Positions 19,402 through 28,647 of a stretch of DNA of 64,000 nt are shown in pieces. The stretch's first letter is position 1. The number at the start of each line of letters is the position of its first letter. Origin of the DNA: Microbulbifer variabilis ATCC 700307 (GTDB taxonomy: Bacteria; Pseudomonadota; Gammaproteobacteria; Pseudomonadales; Cellvibrionaceae); contig NZ_AQYJ01000024.1 of assembly GCF_000380565.1 (NCBI RefSeq), forward strand, positions 248,001 through 312,000, read 5' to 3'. The position numbers and the translations under genes are program-made. The notes below the pieces were generated by a model that saw nothing but the letters and a program-made list of their open reading frames with translations, searched no databases and was not told where the DNA came from.

Positions 19402-21300
19402 TTATGGCTGCGCTGGTAGCAGAGGTGGCATTGGGCAGTCCAAGCTATCTGCTACGGCCCGGAGCAATTCGATTTCCTCTGCCTTGATCACCCCGTTATG
19501 GCTTAGGGTTAGTACCATTGCCTTTAACAATGCCGGTTTATCCAGAGCTTTCATCTGTCCTGCAATGGCGATGGCCTTGTCGAGCCGCGGTAAATTTATA
19601 TCCTTGTGACTTGGCAGTGGTGTGACCTCTATACCCAATGCCTTGAGGCCTTGCTCATAAGCCCTTTTGGCAGGTAGATACTCACTATTGCCCGAATGGG
19701 CGATAGCGGCGAGAAGGAAACAGTTGGCATCTTTGCTGGCTCCCTTTTTATTGGAAAGCCGCTGTCGGTCAGGAGAGCCCTCCAGTGCGTGCATCAGTAC
19801 CCGATATAGGGCCCACTCCCAAATCTCAATTTTTCCATCGCTGTGCAGCAGTTTGATCAGGTTTCTCTTGAATACTTGATACTGCTGAGGGACCAGTGCT
19901 CTCAGGGCGGGAACACAAAGATCCAACAGGGCCAAGCGTGCACTATTGGGCAGGCTTTCCAGCTGTGTCTCCAGTTGTCGCATTTCCCGCACCACTGCTG
20001 GATGGGCAATTTTATTGAGTAGTTCGCGTTGTACTTGCCGCTCTGCCCCCTCCTTGTGTAACAGCAGGTGATAAATCAGCGCGCGTGCGGCGAAGGGGTC
20101 ATGAGCTGCCTGCTGAAGTCCAGAGGGAATAGATTGAAGCAGCTGGCGTCCGTATTGCACCTGTTGTTCGCTCGGGTTGGCAATGCTGTTATCTACAGCA
20201 TCCAGCGCTGCCTGGAAGGGTGCGGATTTTGCGAAAGTGGATACTTGCGCGGACTCAACAAATGCAGGGGGCTGTGATTGTGAGGCGTTATTAGTATTGT
20301 CGGGGTAAAGGCCATTCCAGCTGGGGTCGAGTCGGGTGATACGATCTGACAGAGGCGGATGTGTGGCGAAGAGGTTAAATAGCGAACGCTTCATGCTATT
20401 GGCAAAAAACATATGGCTGTATTCCGCTGCCCTGCCGCTGGTCAGAGTCGATTTTGAGCCGTAACTGCCAATCTTTTTTAGTGCGCTAGCGATACCTGTA
20501 TTGTTCCGGGTAAATTGTACTGCAGAGGCATCTGCAAGGAACTCCCGTTGGCGACTAACTGCAGACTTAATCAGGTTGCCGAAGAAGGTTCCTGTATAGC
20601 CCACAACCATTAATGCTGCGCCGAGCCCAAACAGAGCCGCACGCCCTCGGTTTTCTCGATTGCCAGGGTAAATTCCGCGAACCAGCCAATGGCCGAGCAG
20701 GCCAATAATCAAGATACCGTTCAGCATTCCTACGATACGGATATTCAAACGCATATCGCCATTTAAGATATGGCTGAACTCATGTGCCACTACACCTTGC
20801 AGTTCCTCTCGATTAAGGTTTTCAACACAGCCTCGAGTGAGGCCGATCACTGCATCGGTGGGTTTGGAGCCCGCGGCGAATGCATTGATCGCATCATCCT
20901 CAATCAGGTAGACATCCGGCACAGGGGTACCTGAGGCGATTGCCATTTCCTCTACAACATTCAGTGCGCGTTGTTCGTTGGAATTCTGCGGAGCAATATT
21001 GAGCTTGCGTCCGCCGAGGGATTCGGCCACTGCGCTGCCGCCGGCGTTGAGTTGGTACAGTTTATATAGGCTGCCGAGGGCGACAATGGCAGCAATCGTT
21101 AGGGCGATGGATATCACAGTTTGCCAGCCCAGTAATTGCTCGATAGTACTGAATGAAAAAGGCTGGCCGCGAGAGAGCGCTATCGCTGCGGCAGCGACTA
21201 AAGTGGTCAGGGAGATCAGCAAAACTACGGCTAGAGCGAAAAGCCCTACAAGCAGGAGACTGTTTCGTCTGGCGCGATCCTGGTACTCAAAAAAATTCAT
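19402..21300 (-). CDS. large M48-family membrane metalloprotease
   Basis: A zinc metalloprotease of the HtpX/M48 type, 632 residues. Two N-terminal transmembrane helices (about 15-42 and 60-80) precede the zinc site HEFSH (His173, Glu174, His177); a third ligand is likely the Glu in REFLADASAVQF near 260. Two further hydrophobic segments lie between. It is about twice the length of HtpX: a C-terminal region from about 320 is helical and includes LIKLLHSDGKIEIWEWALYR, which resembles a TerB-like acidic helix domain (tentative). Its start follows the lemA stop by three bases, a common pairing. Substrates are unknown. Confidence 0.9.
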   Translation of the reverse strand: MNFFEYQDRARRNSLLLVGLFALAVVLLISLTTLVAAAAIALSRGQPFSFSTIEQLLGWQTVISIALTIAAIVALGSLYKLYQLNAGGSAVAESLGGRKLNIAPQNSNEQRALNVVEEMAIASGTPVPDVYLIEDDAINAFAAGSKPTDAVIGLTRGCVENLNREELQGVVAHEFSHILNGDMRLNIRIVGMLNGILIIGLLGHWLVRGIYPGNRENRGRAALFGLGAALMVVGYTGTFFGNLIKSAVSRQREFLADASAVQFTRNNTGIASALKKIGSYGSKSTLTSGRAAEYSHMFFANSMKRSLFNLFATHPPLSDRITRLDPSWNGLYPDNTNNASQSQPPAFVESAQVSTFAKSAPFQAALDAVDNSIANPSEQQVQYGRQLLQSIPSGLQQAAHDPFAARALIYHLLLHKEGAERQVQRELLNKIAHPAVVREMRQLETQLESLPNSARLALLDLCVPALRALVPQQYQVFKRNLIKLLHSDGKIEIWEWALYRVLMHALEGSPDRQRLSNKKGASKDANCFLLAAIAHSGNSEYLPAKRAYEQGLKALGIEVTPLPSHKDINLPRLDKAIAIAGQMKALDKPALLKAMVLTLSHNGVIKAEEIELLRAVADSLDCPMPPLLPAQP

Positions 21301-21303
21301 CTC

Positions 21304-21900
21304 TTAAAACTCGATACGAGGAGCTACCTGAGCGGCATCTGAGTCGGCAAATTCCAGCAGTTGGGCATTGGCGCGATGCCCGAAAAAACCAGCCAGCAAT
21401 ACTGGCGGAAAGCTTTGTTTGTATATGTTGTAATTTGTGACCGAGTCGTTAAATGCCTGCCGTGCAAAGGCAACTTTATTCTCAGTACTGCTCAGCTCCT
21501 CGTTGAGTTGCATCATGTTCTGGTTGGCTTTCAGGTCCGGGTATGCCTCCATTACTGCAGTAAAGCGTCCCAGGGCGCCATTCAGGGCGCTCTCTGCACG
21601 GCCAAGTTTGCCGATGGCAGTGGCACTTGACGGGTTTGAGGCTGCTGCCTTGAGATCGCTGATGGCGGTATTGCGCGCAACAGTTACGGCTTCGAGGGTT
21701 TCCCGTTCGTGTTTCAGGTAACCTCGAGCAGTTTCCACCAGGTTGGGGATCAGTTCGTGGCGCCGTTTCAGTTGTACCTCTATCTGTGCAAAGGCGTTCT
21801 CATTGCGATTTTTTAGGGAAACCAGTTTGTTATAAATCCCTACTCCATAAAACAAAAGTGCAGCAATAACCACCAGCACGATAATGCTTGATAACTCCAT
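21304..21900 (-). CDS. lemA: LemA-family protein
   Basis: A single N-terminal transmembrane helix (IIVLVVIAALLFYGVGIYNKLV) is followed by a helical domain with the LemA hallmarks: NENAFAQIEVQLKRRHELIPNLVETARGYLKHE near 35 and the FNDSVTNYNIYKQSFPPVLLAGFFG C-terminal stretch. Function is not established; the gene commonly accompanies M48 proteases. The ATG at 21900 is chosen because GAGAGG lies five bases before it. It is upstream of and probably co-transcribed with the protease gene. Confidence 0.93.
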   Translation of the reverse strand: MELSSIIVLVVIAALLFYGVGIYNKLVSLKNRNENAFAQIEVQLKRRHELIPNLVETARGYLKHERETLEAVTVARNTAISDLKAAASNPSSATAIGKLGRAESALNGALGRFTAVMEAYPDLKANQNMMQLNEELSSTENKVAFARQAFNDSVTNYNIYKQSFPPVLLAGFFGHRANAQLLEFADSDAAQVAPRIEF

Positions 21901-22082
21901 AAGTCCTCTCGCCACGTTTTCTTATGATTGGCGCCGATAGTAACACGCTCCATCTGCCGGGCGACGCTAGTAGTGAAACTGGCTCTGGCGGAGCAGGGTA
22001 GTGCTTCGGCTATAATGCGGCGACTATAAAACACAATTGCCGCCACAGCAGAGAGGGCGGTGTAGAACTGGGAGCAGACAGA

Positions 22083-23273
22083 ATGAGTGATGTAACTTCA
22101 GACCCCGTAGTGATCGTCGGAATGGCGAGGACCCCGATGGGTGCCATGCAGGGTAGCTTATCCTCCTTGAGTGCCCCACAGTTGGGCGCAGCGGCAATTC
22201 GTGCGGCTCTGGAAGATGCAGGGGTAGCCCCCGCAGATATCGATGAAGTCCTGATGGGTTGTGTGCTTCCAGCAGGTGTGGGACAGGCGCCTGCGCGCCA
22301 AGCTTCGCTGGCAGCAGGTATTCCAGACAGCACGCCCTGTACTACCGTCAATAAGGTGTGTGGTTCTGGTATGAAGACTGTGATGATGGCCCGGGATGCG
22401 CTGTTGTTGGGGGAGGGCAAGGTCATTGTTGCCGGTGGTATGGAAAGTATGAGCAACGCCCCCTACCTTTTGCCTAAAGCCCGTTCCGGCATGCGCCTGG
22501 GGCACGGTGAGGTTAAGGACTCCATGTTTCTCGATGGCCTTGAGAATGCTGAAGACGGCAAATTGATGGGTGCTTTTGCTGAGGGTACTGCGGATAAGTA
22601 TGGGTTCTCTCGTGAAGAGCAGGATGCGTTTGCCCTGGAGTCCCTGGCTCGTGCCCAGGCAGCAATTGAAAATGGTGATTTTGCCCGTGAAGTTACCCCG
22701 GTAACCATTGCTTCCCGGCGTGGAGAGGTAGTCGTCAGTGTAGATGAGGCTCCAGGCAGTGCTCGTCCAGACAAGATCCCGCAGTTGAAACCGGCTTTCC
22801 GCAAGGATGGCACTGTCACTGCAGCCAACTCCAGTTCTATTTCCGATGGCGCTGCGGCATTGGTACTGATGCGAAAAAGTGAGGCTGATAAGCGCGGACT
22901 CAAAATATTAGCGGTTATCAAAGGGCAAGCTCAGTTTGCCCGTGAGCCCGAGTGGTTCACTATTGCCCCAGTGGGTGCCATGCATAAGTTGCTGGAAAAC
23001 ACCGGTTGGTCTGCTGCCGATGTTGACCTGTTTGAGATTAATGAGGCTTTCGCCGTGGTAACCATGGCAGCCATGCGTGAGCTGGAACTCCCCTGGAATA
23101 AGGTTAATGTGAACGGTGGCGCTTGTGCCCTAGGCCATCCATTGGGTGCCAGCGGTGCTCGAATCTTGACCACCCTGTTGGCCGCTATGGAGAAGCGCGA
23201 TGTTAAGAAGGGCATTGCTAGCCTTTGCATCGGTGGTGGTGAGGCCACGGCGATAGCTATTGAGCGCCTGTAA
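22083..23273 (+). CDS. acetyl-CoA acetyltransferase (thiolase)
   Basis: Catalyses reversible condensation of two acetyl-CoA to acetoacetyl-CoA, or thiolysis in reverse. The 396 residues are the family length. The acyl-enzyme cysteine is Cys93 in NKVCGSGMKTV, the histidine lies in NGGACALGHPLGASGARI, and the second cysteine in SLCIGGGEATA. It resembles the AtoB/PhaA biosynthetic group, but no adjacent phaB, phaC or fatty-acid gene supports a polyhydroxyalkanoate role. Monocistronic, closed by a strong terminator. Confidence 0.95.
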   Translation: MSDVTSDPVVIVGMARTPMGAMQGSLSSLSAPQLGAAAIRAALEDAGVAPADIDEVLMGCVLPAGVGQAPARQASLAAGIPDSTPCTTVNKVCGSGMKTVMMARDALLLGEGKVIVAGGMESMSNAPYLLPKARSGMRLGHGEVKDSMFLDGLENAEDGKLMGAFAEGTADKYGFSREEQDAFALESLARAQAAIENGDFAREVTPVTIASRRGEVVVSVDEAPGSARPDKIPQLKPAFRKDGTVTAANSSSISDGAAALVLMRKSEADKRGLKILAVIKGQAQFAREPEWFTIAPVGAMHKLLENTGWSAADVDLFEINEAFAVVTMAAMRELELPWNKVNVNGGACALGHPLGASGARILTTLLAAMEKRDVKKGIASLCIGGGEATAIAIERL

Positions 23274-23293
23274 CTTTGGCTTAAAGCTTCACC

Positions 23294-23328
23294 AATAAAA
23301 AACGGAGGCTTAGCCTCCGTTTTTTATT
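23294..23328. terminator. bidirectional rho-independent terminator
   Basis: A 16-bp perfect inverted repeat with TTA loop: A-rich arm plus CGGAGGC, then GCCTCCG plus T-rich arm. It lies between convergent thiolase and dolP and suits both. Confidence 0.92.
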
Positions 23329-23367
23329 CGGATATCAAATTGTTAAATGGGGTACAACATCACAGTA

Positions 23368-23958
23368 TCAATTGATGTACTCCACGGCTTTTACGACCTT
23401 CTGTACTCCACCAATTGAACGGGTTACGCCCGCAGCGCGTTCTGCTTCCGCCGGGGTCAGAAGCCCCATCAAGTAAACCACCCCATTTTCTGTTACCACT
23501 TTGATGCGAGCCCCATCAATTTCCTTATCTGCAAGCAAATTGGTTTTCACTTTAGTTGTCAGCCAGGCATCACTGGTGGAGGCGAGAAAGGTGACTTTGC
23601 CGCGTACCTGTGTCTCGTTGTACACCTGTCGTACGTTCTGAACCTGCTCAGCAGTGCGGCCGGCAAGCATGCGAAGTTCCTGGTTGGGTACCTGGCCTGT
23701 GAGCAAAACCACCCCATTGAAGGAGGTTACGTCAACATTTGCTGCTTTCAGGTCGGGGTGGGCTTTGTTGATATTCACTGTGACAATGGTTTCGATTCTC
23801 TCATCATCGATATAAGTCCCCAGCGAGCGTTTCCCTGGGTCTTGCTGGATGGGGCCATCGTGAGTGGCCTCCATAACTGTGCTGCAGCCGCCAAGCAGAG
23901 TGGCTATGGCGAGCGCGGCCAGAAGGCATTTTCCAACAGAAGATAGTTTTGTTTTCAT
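23368..23958 (-). CDS. dolP: outer-membrane lipoprotein DolP (YraP) with two BON domains
   Basis: A lipoprotein that in E. coli supports outer-membrane integrity and BAM function and localises to the division site. The 196 residues begin with a signal ending LLGGC (lipid-modified Cys25), followed by two BON domains (about 55-120 and 130-195), each with the VxxxNGVVxLxG pattern: SFNGVVLLTGQV and TENGVVYLMGLL. It ends the lpoA-yraN-diaA-dolP series, the E. coli gene order. Confidence 0.95.
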   Translation of the reverse strand: MKTKLSSVGKCLLAALAIATLLGGCSTVMEATHDGPIQQDPGKRSLGTYIDDERIETIVTVNINKAHPDLKAANVDVTSFNGVVLLTGQVPNQELRMLAGRTAEQVQNVRQVYNETQVRGKVTFLASTSDAWLTTKVKTNLLADKEIDGARIKVVTENGVVYLMGLLTPAEAERAAGVTRSIGGVQKVVKAVEYIN

Positions 23959-23961
23959 GGT

Positions 23962-24552
23962 TCAGTCCTCATAGCCACCGAACAGGCTGCTGTCGATCAA
24001 GTCGCACAGGCAAAAAATAGTCAGAAGGTGTACTTGGTGTACCTCTGCTGCGACATCGGAAGGCACGCGCAGTTCAATATCATGGTTATCCAAGAGGGCA
24101 GCGCAATCGCCGCCATCTCCACCGGTGAGGGCCAGGATTCCCATGTCGCGGTCTCGGGCGGCGCGCATAGCTTGTACCAAGTTGGAGTCCCCGCCATCGC
24201 TACTAATTATTATCAGCAGGTCGCCGGGTTGGCCAAGAGCGCGTACCGGGTGGGCGAAAGTATCCGCACTGCCATGATTTTGTGCGACGGTGCCCATGGA
24301 GACACCGTCACTATTGAGTGCCATTGCTGGCAGGCCGGGGCGCTCGCGTTGGAAGCCGCCAGTTAATTGCGAGCTGAAACTCTGCGCCAGGGCGCCACTG
24401 ACACCATTGCCGCAAAGAAGTATTTTGCTCTCTGCTAGCAGTGTGTGCACCACCATCTCACTGGCCTCCGCAATCAGGGGCGCCAGTATCTCACCGGCGT
24501 TCATGGTGGCTTCCAGACTGTGGTGAAAAAGGGTTACGACTCGCTGTTCCAT
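23962..24552 (-). CDS. diaA: DiaA-type SIS-domain protein (GmhA-like)
   Basis: In E. coli DiaA binds DnaA and promotes orderly initiation at oriC; the fold is a sugar isomerase SIS domain related to phosphoheptose isomerase. The 196 residues show LLCGNGVSGALAQSFSSQLTGGFQRERPGLPA near 48 and ISSDGGDSNLVQAM near 115. Position between yraN and dolP is the main reason for choosing DiaA over GmhA. It follows yraN after 64 bases and its stop lies three bases before dolP. Confidence 0.9.
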   Translation of the reverse strand: MEQRVVTLFHHSLEATMNAGEILAPLIAEASEMVVHTLLAESKILLCGNGVSGALAQSFSSQLTGGFQRERPGLPAMALNSDGVSMGTVAQNHGSADTFAHPVRALGQPGDLLIIISSDGGDSNLVQAMRAARDRDMGILALTGGDGGDCAALLDNHDIELRVPSDVAAEVHQVHLLTIFCLCDLIDSSLFGGYED

Positions 24553-24616
24553 TGTGTCCTTAATTCAGGCGAACCGCAGTTCGCCGTAACTTGGCAAGGT
24601 AAATCTCGGTTTTGCC

Positions 24617-24979
24617 TTAGGCTTCGAAGGCGTTCTTAATCCACTGAATGTTTTGCGCATCGCCGTCTATGGCAAGGACATCGAAGCGGCAGGGACAGTC
24701 CAGTTTGTGCTGTTGTAAATAGCTGTGCGCGGTGGCTAGCAGCTTTTGCTGCTTGCGAATATCCACGCTGGCTCCGGCACCGCCAAAGCGACTGCTACGG
24801 CGGAAGCGCACCTCCACAAACACGACAGTATCGCCTTCACGGGCGATAAGGTCTATCTCTCCGTGACGACAGCGGTAATTGCGTTCAGTCACCGAGAGCC
24901 CCGCGCGTTGTAAGTGAAGCGCTGCGGCACCCTCCATGCGTGCGCCGACAGTACTGGCTGGACGCTTAAAGAGCTTCAC
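24617..24979 (-). CDS. yraN: YraN-family (UPF0102) endonuclease-like protein
   Basis: A small 120-residue protein of the UPF0102 family with a restriction-endonuclease-like fold. Visible are the helix GARMEGAAALHLQRAGL, then RCRHGEIDLIAREGDTVVFVEVRFRRSSRFGG, whose Glu/Asp and ExR residues match the fold's metal site. The cell role is unknown. Its start overlaps the lpoA 3' end by 14 bases, so translation is likely coupled. Confidence 0.93.
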   Translation of the reverse strand: MKLFKRPASTVGARMEGAAALHLQRAGLSVTERNYRCRHGEIDLIAREGDTVVFVEVRFRRSSRFGGAGASVDIRKQQKLLATAHSYLQQHKLDCPCRFDVLAIDGDAQNIQWIKNAFEA

Positions 24980-26879
24980 TGTTTCCTGTCAGCTGGCCGT
25001 TGTCTTGAGGTATCGACAGCGGCTCTACAGTTGTTATTGGCACAGGCACCCCCTTCTCGATTCGTGCCCACATCTGTTCTCGCACAATGCGGCCATCAGC
25101 ACTCAGACTGAGTGCCCCAGTGAGACCATGTACTTTCTGTTGCGGAAACTGGCGCAACATGGGAAGGCGTGGGTAGAGGCGGAATGCATCGGCGCCCAGA
25201 GCGTATAAACGGGCAAATGCTGGTGCCGGAGCGGCTTGTTGCTCTATGTCTTGCTTGGTCTGGTTATTCTCAAATAACCAGGGCAGGGCGGTAAAGCGTA
25301 CGCCGTTAATATCGCGGTCACGATTTGGATTGACACTACCACCAAAAACATGGGAGGTGGCATAAACCGGTAGGTCGCCGGCGTAGTAGTAGGTCAGCAT
25401 AGGATTGAGTTGGCGGGCCTGTTGGGGCAGGGCTGCTACAAACACCATATCGACATCATCGCGGCGCCGTGGGGTGAACTCCAATGGCGCGGCCAAACGG
25501 CCCTGCAGTTCCTTTTTGCGCGCTTTGCTGGCTGGGATTAGTAAAGCATCGCTAACCAGGTTGGCAAACTTGCTGTTATTGGAGAATGTCTTGCCAATAC
25601 TGACTGAGCCGCCGAGATTTTGCCATTCCTCCCGGAATGCTTCGGCCCCCCGTTGACCCCAGCTGCTATTGGTGGTGAGTACCATTGCCTGGCGGTGGCC
25701 CTGACGGTAGGCATGTTGGGCGATCTGACGGGCTTCGTCCTCAACAGCGAGGCCAAACTGCACTAGGTCATTGGTGAGTCGTCCCTGGTCACCATAGTTT
25801 AGCGCCAAGGTGGGTACTGGCAGCTTCTCTGTCGCCAGTAGGTTGGAGACTTTGCTCTTGTCCAGGGGGCCAATAATGAACTGAGCGCCTGCATCCACGG
25901 CATTCTGGTAGATTTCCTCGAAGGGCTGCTCTGTGCCGGTATCGTATACCATGACCCTGGGAGTGGCTCCTCCGGCGTTCAGGGCTGTGTAGTGTGCTGC
26001 CATAAAGCCATCGCGGATCGCGCGACCGGCACTGCCAAGTGAGCCGGATAAAGGCAGTAGCAGGGCGATGCTATCGGCGCGTTGAGCCGCTAGCCGTTCG
26101 AGCAGCTGTAATGCTTGTGGTGGATGTGTGTTGGCGCTATGCGCTGGCCAGCGCTCACGCCAGCGGCTAAGGGCGGTAAGTTGTGAGCTGATATCAGTCT
26201 GAGTATCTCGACCCAGTAGCGCCAGCTGATACCAGCCGCGCATTTGGGTGTCGCTGCTTTTATTGGCGCGATTCTTTAACTCACTGGAAGGTAGCTGGGT
26301 AAGTAGTTGCCATAAGCCATTGTTGTTCTCAACGATCGCGCCATCAGACTTCACAAGGTAAGAAATCTCACGTCGCTCACTAATGGCGCTGTCGAGATTA
26401 CCAAGGAGGCCCCAAAGGTCTGCGCGCAAGTTGCGTAAGGGTAGCGCAGTCGACCGTGGCAATTGCGCCCAAGCACCCTCAAGGCGTGGAGATGTAGCTA
26501 AGTCCAGGGCTTCGAAGAAGTCATCGCCATCGGCAAGTAAACTGCCATACACCTGTGCATAGCTGGCATAGAGGGTGTTATCCAGCTGTTCGGGAATAAT
26601 TTTCACAACAGCTTCTTTGGCTGACTCTTTCTCTCCCAGCTCGTATAGAATGGCGGCCGCCCGAAGGCGCTGCTGGTCCCGCGCGGGAGCCGGCAAGGTC
26701 TCGGCGCTACGCAGTAGGCGAACGGCATCGCTGCGGCTGGCTTTGTGGCTGGCCGGGTAGGTGGGCTGGTAAGCCCCCGGTCGGGAGGCTGGAGTTTGGC
26801 AGGCGGTTAAAGCCAGTGCCAGTGCTGCCGCAGCCATGCTGGTGATCACAGTAGACGTGCGCCGGGAAGAGGCGGACAT
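24966..26879 (-). CDS. lpoA: penicillin-binding protein activator LpoA
   Basis: An outer-membrane lipoprotein that reaches through the periplasm to activate PBP1a. The 637-residue product has a lipobox ending LALTAC (Cys27), a helical TPR-like N-terminal domain (to about 270), then a periplasmic-binding-protein-like domain beginning around SIALLLPLSGSLGSAGRAIRDGF. The ATG at 26879 has GGGAG a few bases upstream and is chosen over the longer frame start at 26894. It heads the lpoA-yraN-diaA-dolP operon and diverges from rsmI, the typical arrangement. Confidence 0.95.
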   Translation of the reverse strand: MSASSRRTSTVITSMAAAALALALTACQTPASRPGAYQPTYPASHKASRSDAVRLLRSAETLPAPARDQQRLRAAAILYELGEKESAKEAVVKIIPEQLDNTLYASYAQVYGSLLADGDDFFEALDLATSPRLEGAWAQLPRSTALPLRNLRADLWGLLGNLDSAISERREISYLVKSDGAIVENNNGLWQLLTQLPSSELKNRANKSSDTQMRGWYQLALLGRDTQTDISSQLTALSRWRERWPAHSANTHPPQALQLLERLAAQRADSIALLLPLSGSLGSAGRAIRDGFMAAHYTALNAGGATPRVMVYDTGTEQPFEEIYQNAVDAGAQFIIGPLDKSKVSNLLATEKLPVPTLALNYGDQGRLTNDLVQFGLAVEDEARQIAQHAYRQGHRQAMVLTTNSSWGQRGAEAFREEWQNLGGSVSIGKTFSNNSKFANLVSDALLIPASKARKKELQGRLAAPLEFTPRRRDDVDMVFVAALPQQARQLNPMLTYYYAGDLPVYATSHVFGGSVNPNRDRDINGVRFTALPWLFENNQTKQDIEQQAAPAPAFARLYALGADAFRLYPRLPMLRQFPQQKVHGLTGALSLSADGRIVREQMWARIEKGVPVPITTVEPLSIPQDNGQLTGNSEAL

Positions 26880-26918
26880 ATTCTTCTCCCGCAATATTTA
26901 TATTTGGAGTGAACAACT

Positions 26919-27761
26919 ATGGGGCCGGATCAGGCGATGCTTTATATTGTCGCTACGCCTATTGGTAATTTGGCCGATATGGTACCGCGAGCTGTTGAAG
27001 TTCTACAATGTGCCGACCTGGTTGCGGCGGAGGACACACGTCACAGTCAGAGACTCTTTTCCCATTTCGATATTGAAACGCCCTTGATGGCGTATCACGA
27101 CCACTCTGATGACAAGCGCACTGGCCAGATTTTGCAGCGGCTTGAGCAGGGGCAGACGGTGGCGCTGATTTCTGATGCGGGTACCCCTCTTATTTCAGAT
27201 CCAGGTTATCGTTTGGTGCGAGAGGCGCGTGAGCGGGGAATCCGTGTAGTGCCGATACCTGGGCCCTGCGCCTTTGTAGCTGCTTTGAGTGCTGCAGGCT
27301 TGCCTAGTGATCGCTTCAGTTTTGAGGGGTTTCTGCCGGCCAAGGCCGGAGCCCGTGAGCGGGCTTTGCAAGAGTTAGCTGGTGCTACCCGCACGCTGGT
27401 TTTTTACGAGGCGCCACATCGAGTTGCGGATACCCTTGAAGCAATGGCAAAAGTGTTTGGTGCTGGGCGTGAAGCAGTAATTGCTCGTGAGCTTAGCAAG
27501 GCATTCGAGACTTTCCGCCTTATGCCGCTCGGTGAGCTGGTCAGCTGGGTGCGCTCGGATGCTAATCAGCGGCGTGGCGAAATTGTCCTGCTGGTACGCG
27601 GAGCCGAGCGTCGCCTAGTCAATGAGCTGGATGCGGAGGCGCAGAGAGTGATGTCGCTACTCCTTGCGGAGTTGCCGCCCAAGAAAGCTGCGGCTATCGC
27701 TGGGGAAATTACTGGCGTTAACAAGAAAGAGCTTTACAATTGGAGCTTGCAGCAGAAATAA
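26919..27761 (+). CDS. rsmI: 16S rRNA 2'-O-methyltransferase RsmI
   Basis: Methylates the ribose of C1402 in 16S rRNA using S-adenosylmethionine. The 280-residue tetrapyrrole-methylase-fold protein shows LYIVATPIGNLADMVPRAVE at the start, AEDTRHSQRL near 38 and LISDAGTPLISDPGYRLV near 85. A second ATG at 26937 is an alternative start matching the conserved block. Divergent from lpoA; the RNase P RNA gene follows. Confidence 0.96.
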   Translation: MGPDQAMLYIVATPIGNLADMVPRAVEVLQCADLVAAEDTRHSQRLFSHFDIETPLMAYHDHSDDKRTGQILQRLEQGQTVALISDAGTPLISDPGYRLVREARERGIRVVPIPGPCAFVAALSAAGLPSDRFSFEGFLPAKAGARERALQELAGATRTLVFYEAPHRVADTLEAMAKVFGAGREAVIARELSKAFETFRLMPLGELVSWVRSDANQRRGEIVLLVRGAERRLVNELDAEAQRVMSLLLAELPPKKAAAIAGEITGVNKKELYNWSLQQK

Positions 27762-27832
27762 GGCGCGGGCTTTTCTTTGTAATTAAGCTTTGCCTGTTGC
27801 AATCCCGCTGTCGCCTCATTACTCTTCGCCGC

Positions 27833-28180
<348 letters not shown>

Positions 28181-28194
28181 ATCCATTCCCGAAG

Positions 28195-28216
28195 CCCGGC
28201 AAGTGCCGGGTTTTCT
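28195..28216 (+). terminator. terminator of rnpB
   Basis: CCCGGC, AAGT, GCCGGG followed by TTTTCTCTTTT, 15 bases after the RNA's 3' helix. Confidence 0.85.
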
Positions 28217-28454
28217 CTTTTCTATAAATCCGGAACCCTGTTTTTGACGCTTAATTCATGTGGCGAGGCTGCAGTGCGACTATGTGGCGTGTGTCACACG
28301 ACTTGAATTGTTAGTTTAAAATAATCGATCATTTTGTGAGTGAGTACTCGCACTAATTTGTTGATATGTGAAGATGACATTGGCGCCACTCGCCAAATCT
28401 ATTCTGTAAGCCGCGAGTTTACTGGGGTTTATGGGGACTTTGGGGTCGATTTCC
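28217..28454. other. rnpB-mraZ intergenic region upstream of the mra promoter
   Basis: With the promoter and leader, about 430 bases separate the rnpB terminator from mraZ. No gene is seen. An 11-base palindrome GTGTGTCACAC at 28289-28299 could be a regulator site; I cannot assign it. Confidence 0.4.
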
Positions 28455-28482
28455 TTGACTTTGCGATACCCAGTTTTATAGT
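28455..28482 (+). promoter_or_regulatory. sigma-70 promoter of the dcw cluster (Pmra)
   Basis: TTGACT (28455-28460) and TATAGT (28477-28482) with a 16-base spacer. The start would fall near 28489, exactly at the first MraZ box. Confidence 0.75.
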
Positions 28483-28489
28483 GTCAAAG

Positions 28490-28524
28490 GTGGGAAAAAG
28501 TGGAAAATCGTGGAACTTTGTGGT
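28490..28524 (+). promoter_or_regulatory. four MraZ-binding boxes
   Basis: GTGGG, GTGGA, GTGGA and GTGGT begin at 28490, 28500, 28510 and 28520, an exact 10-base period with 5-base spacers. E. coli MraZ binds such TGGG-type direct repeats downstream of Pmra and represses the cluster. The boxes cover about +1 to +35, so autorepression is expected. Confidence 0.85.
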
Positions 28525-28647
28525 TTATTCGCAGCCAGTAAGTGGGTGTTTACATTGCGCGAATAAAGTTTGGGTTTTCCCGCTAGCAACCTGCAAAGGT
28601 GCAGTTCGCTGCGATAGGCGTAATTGATAGCGAGTGAAAATCTCAAA

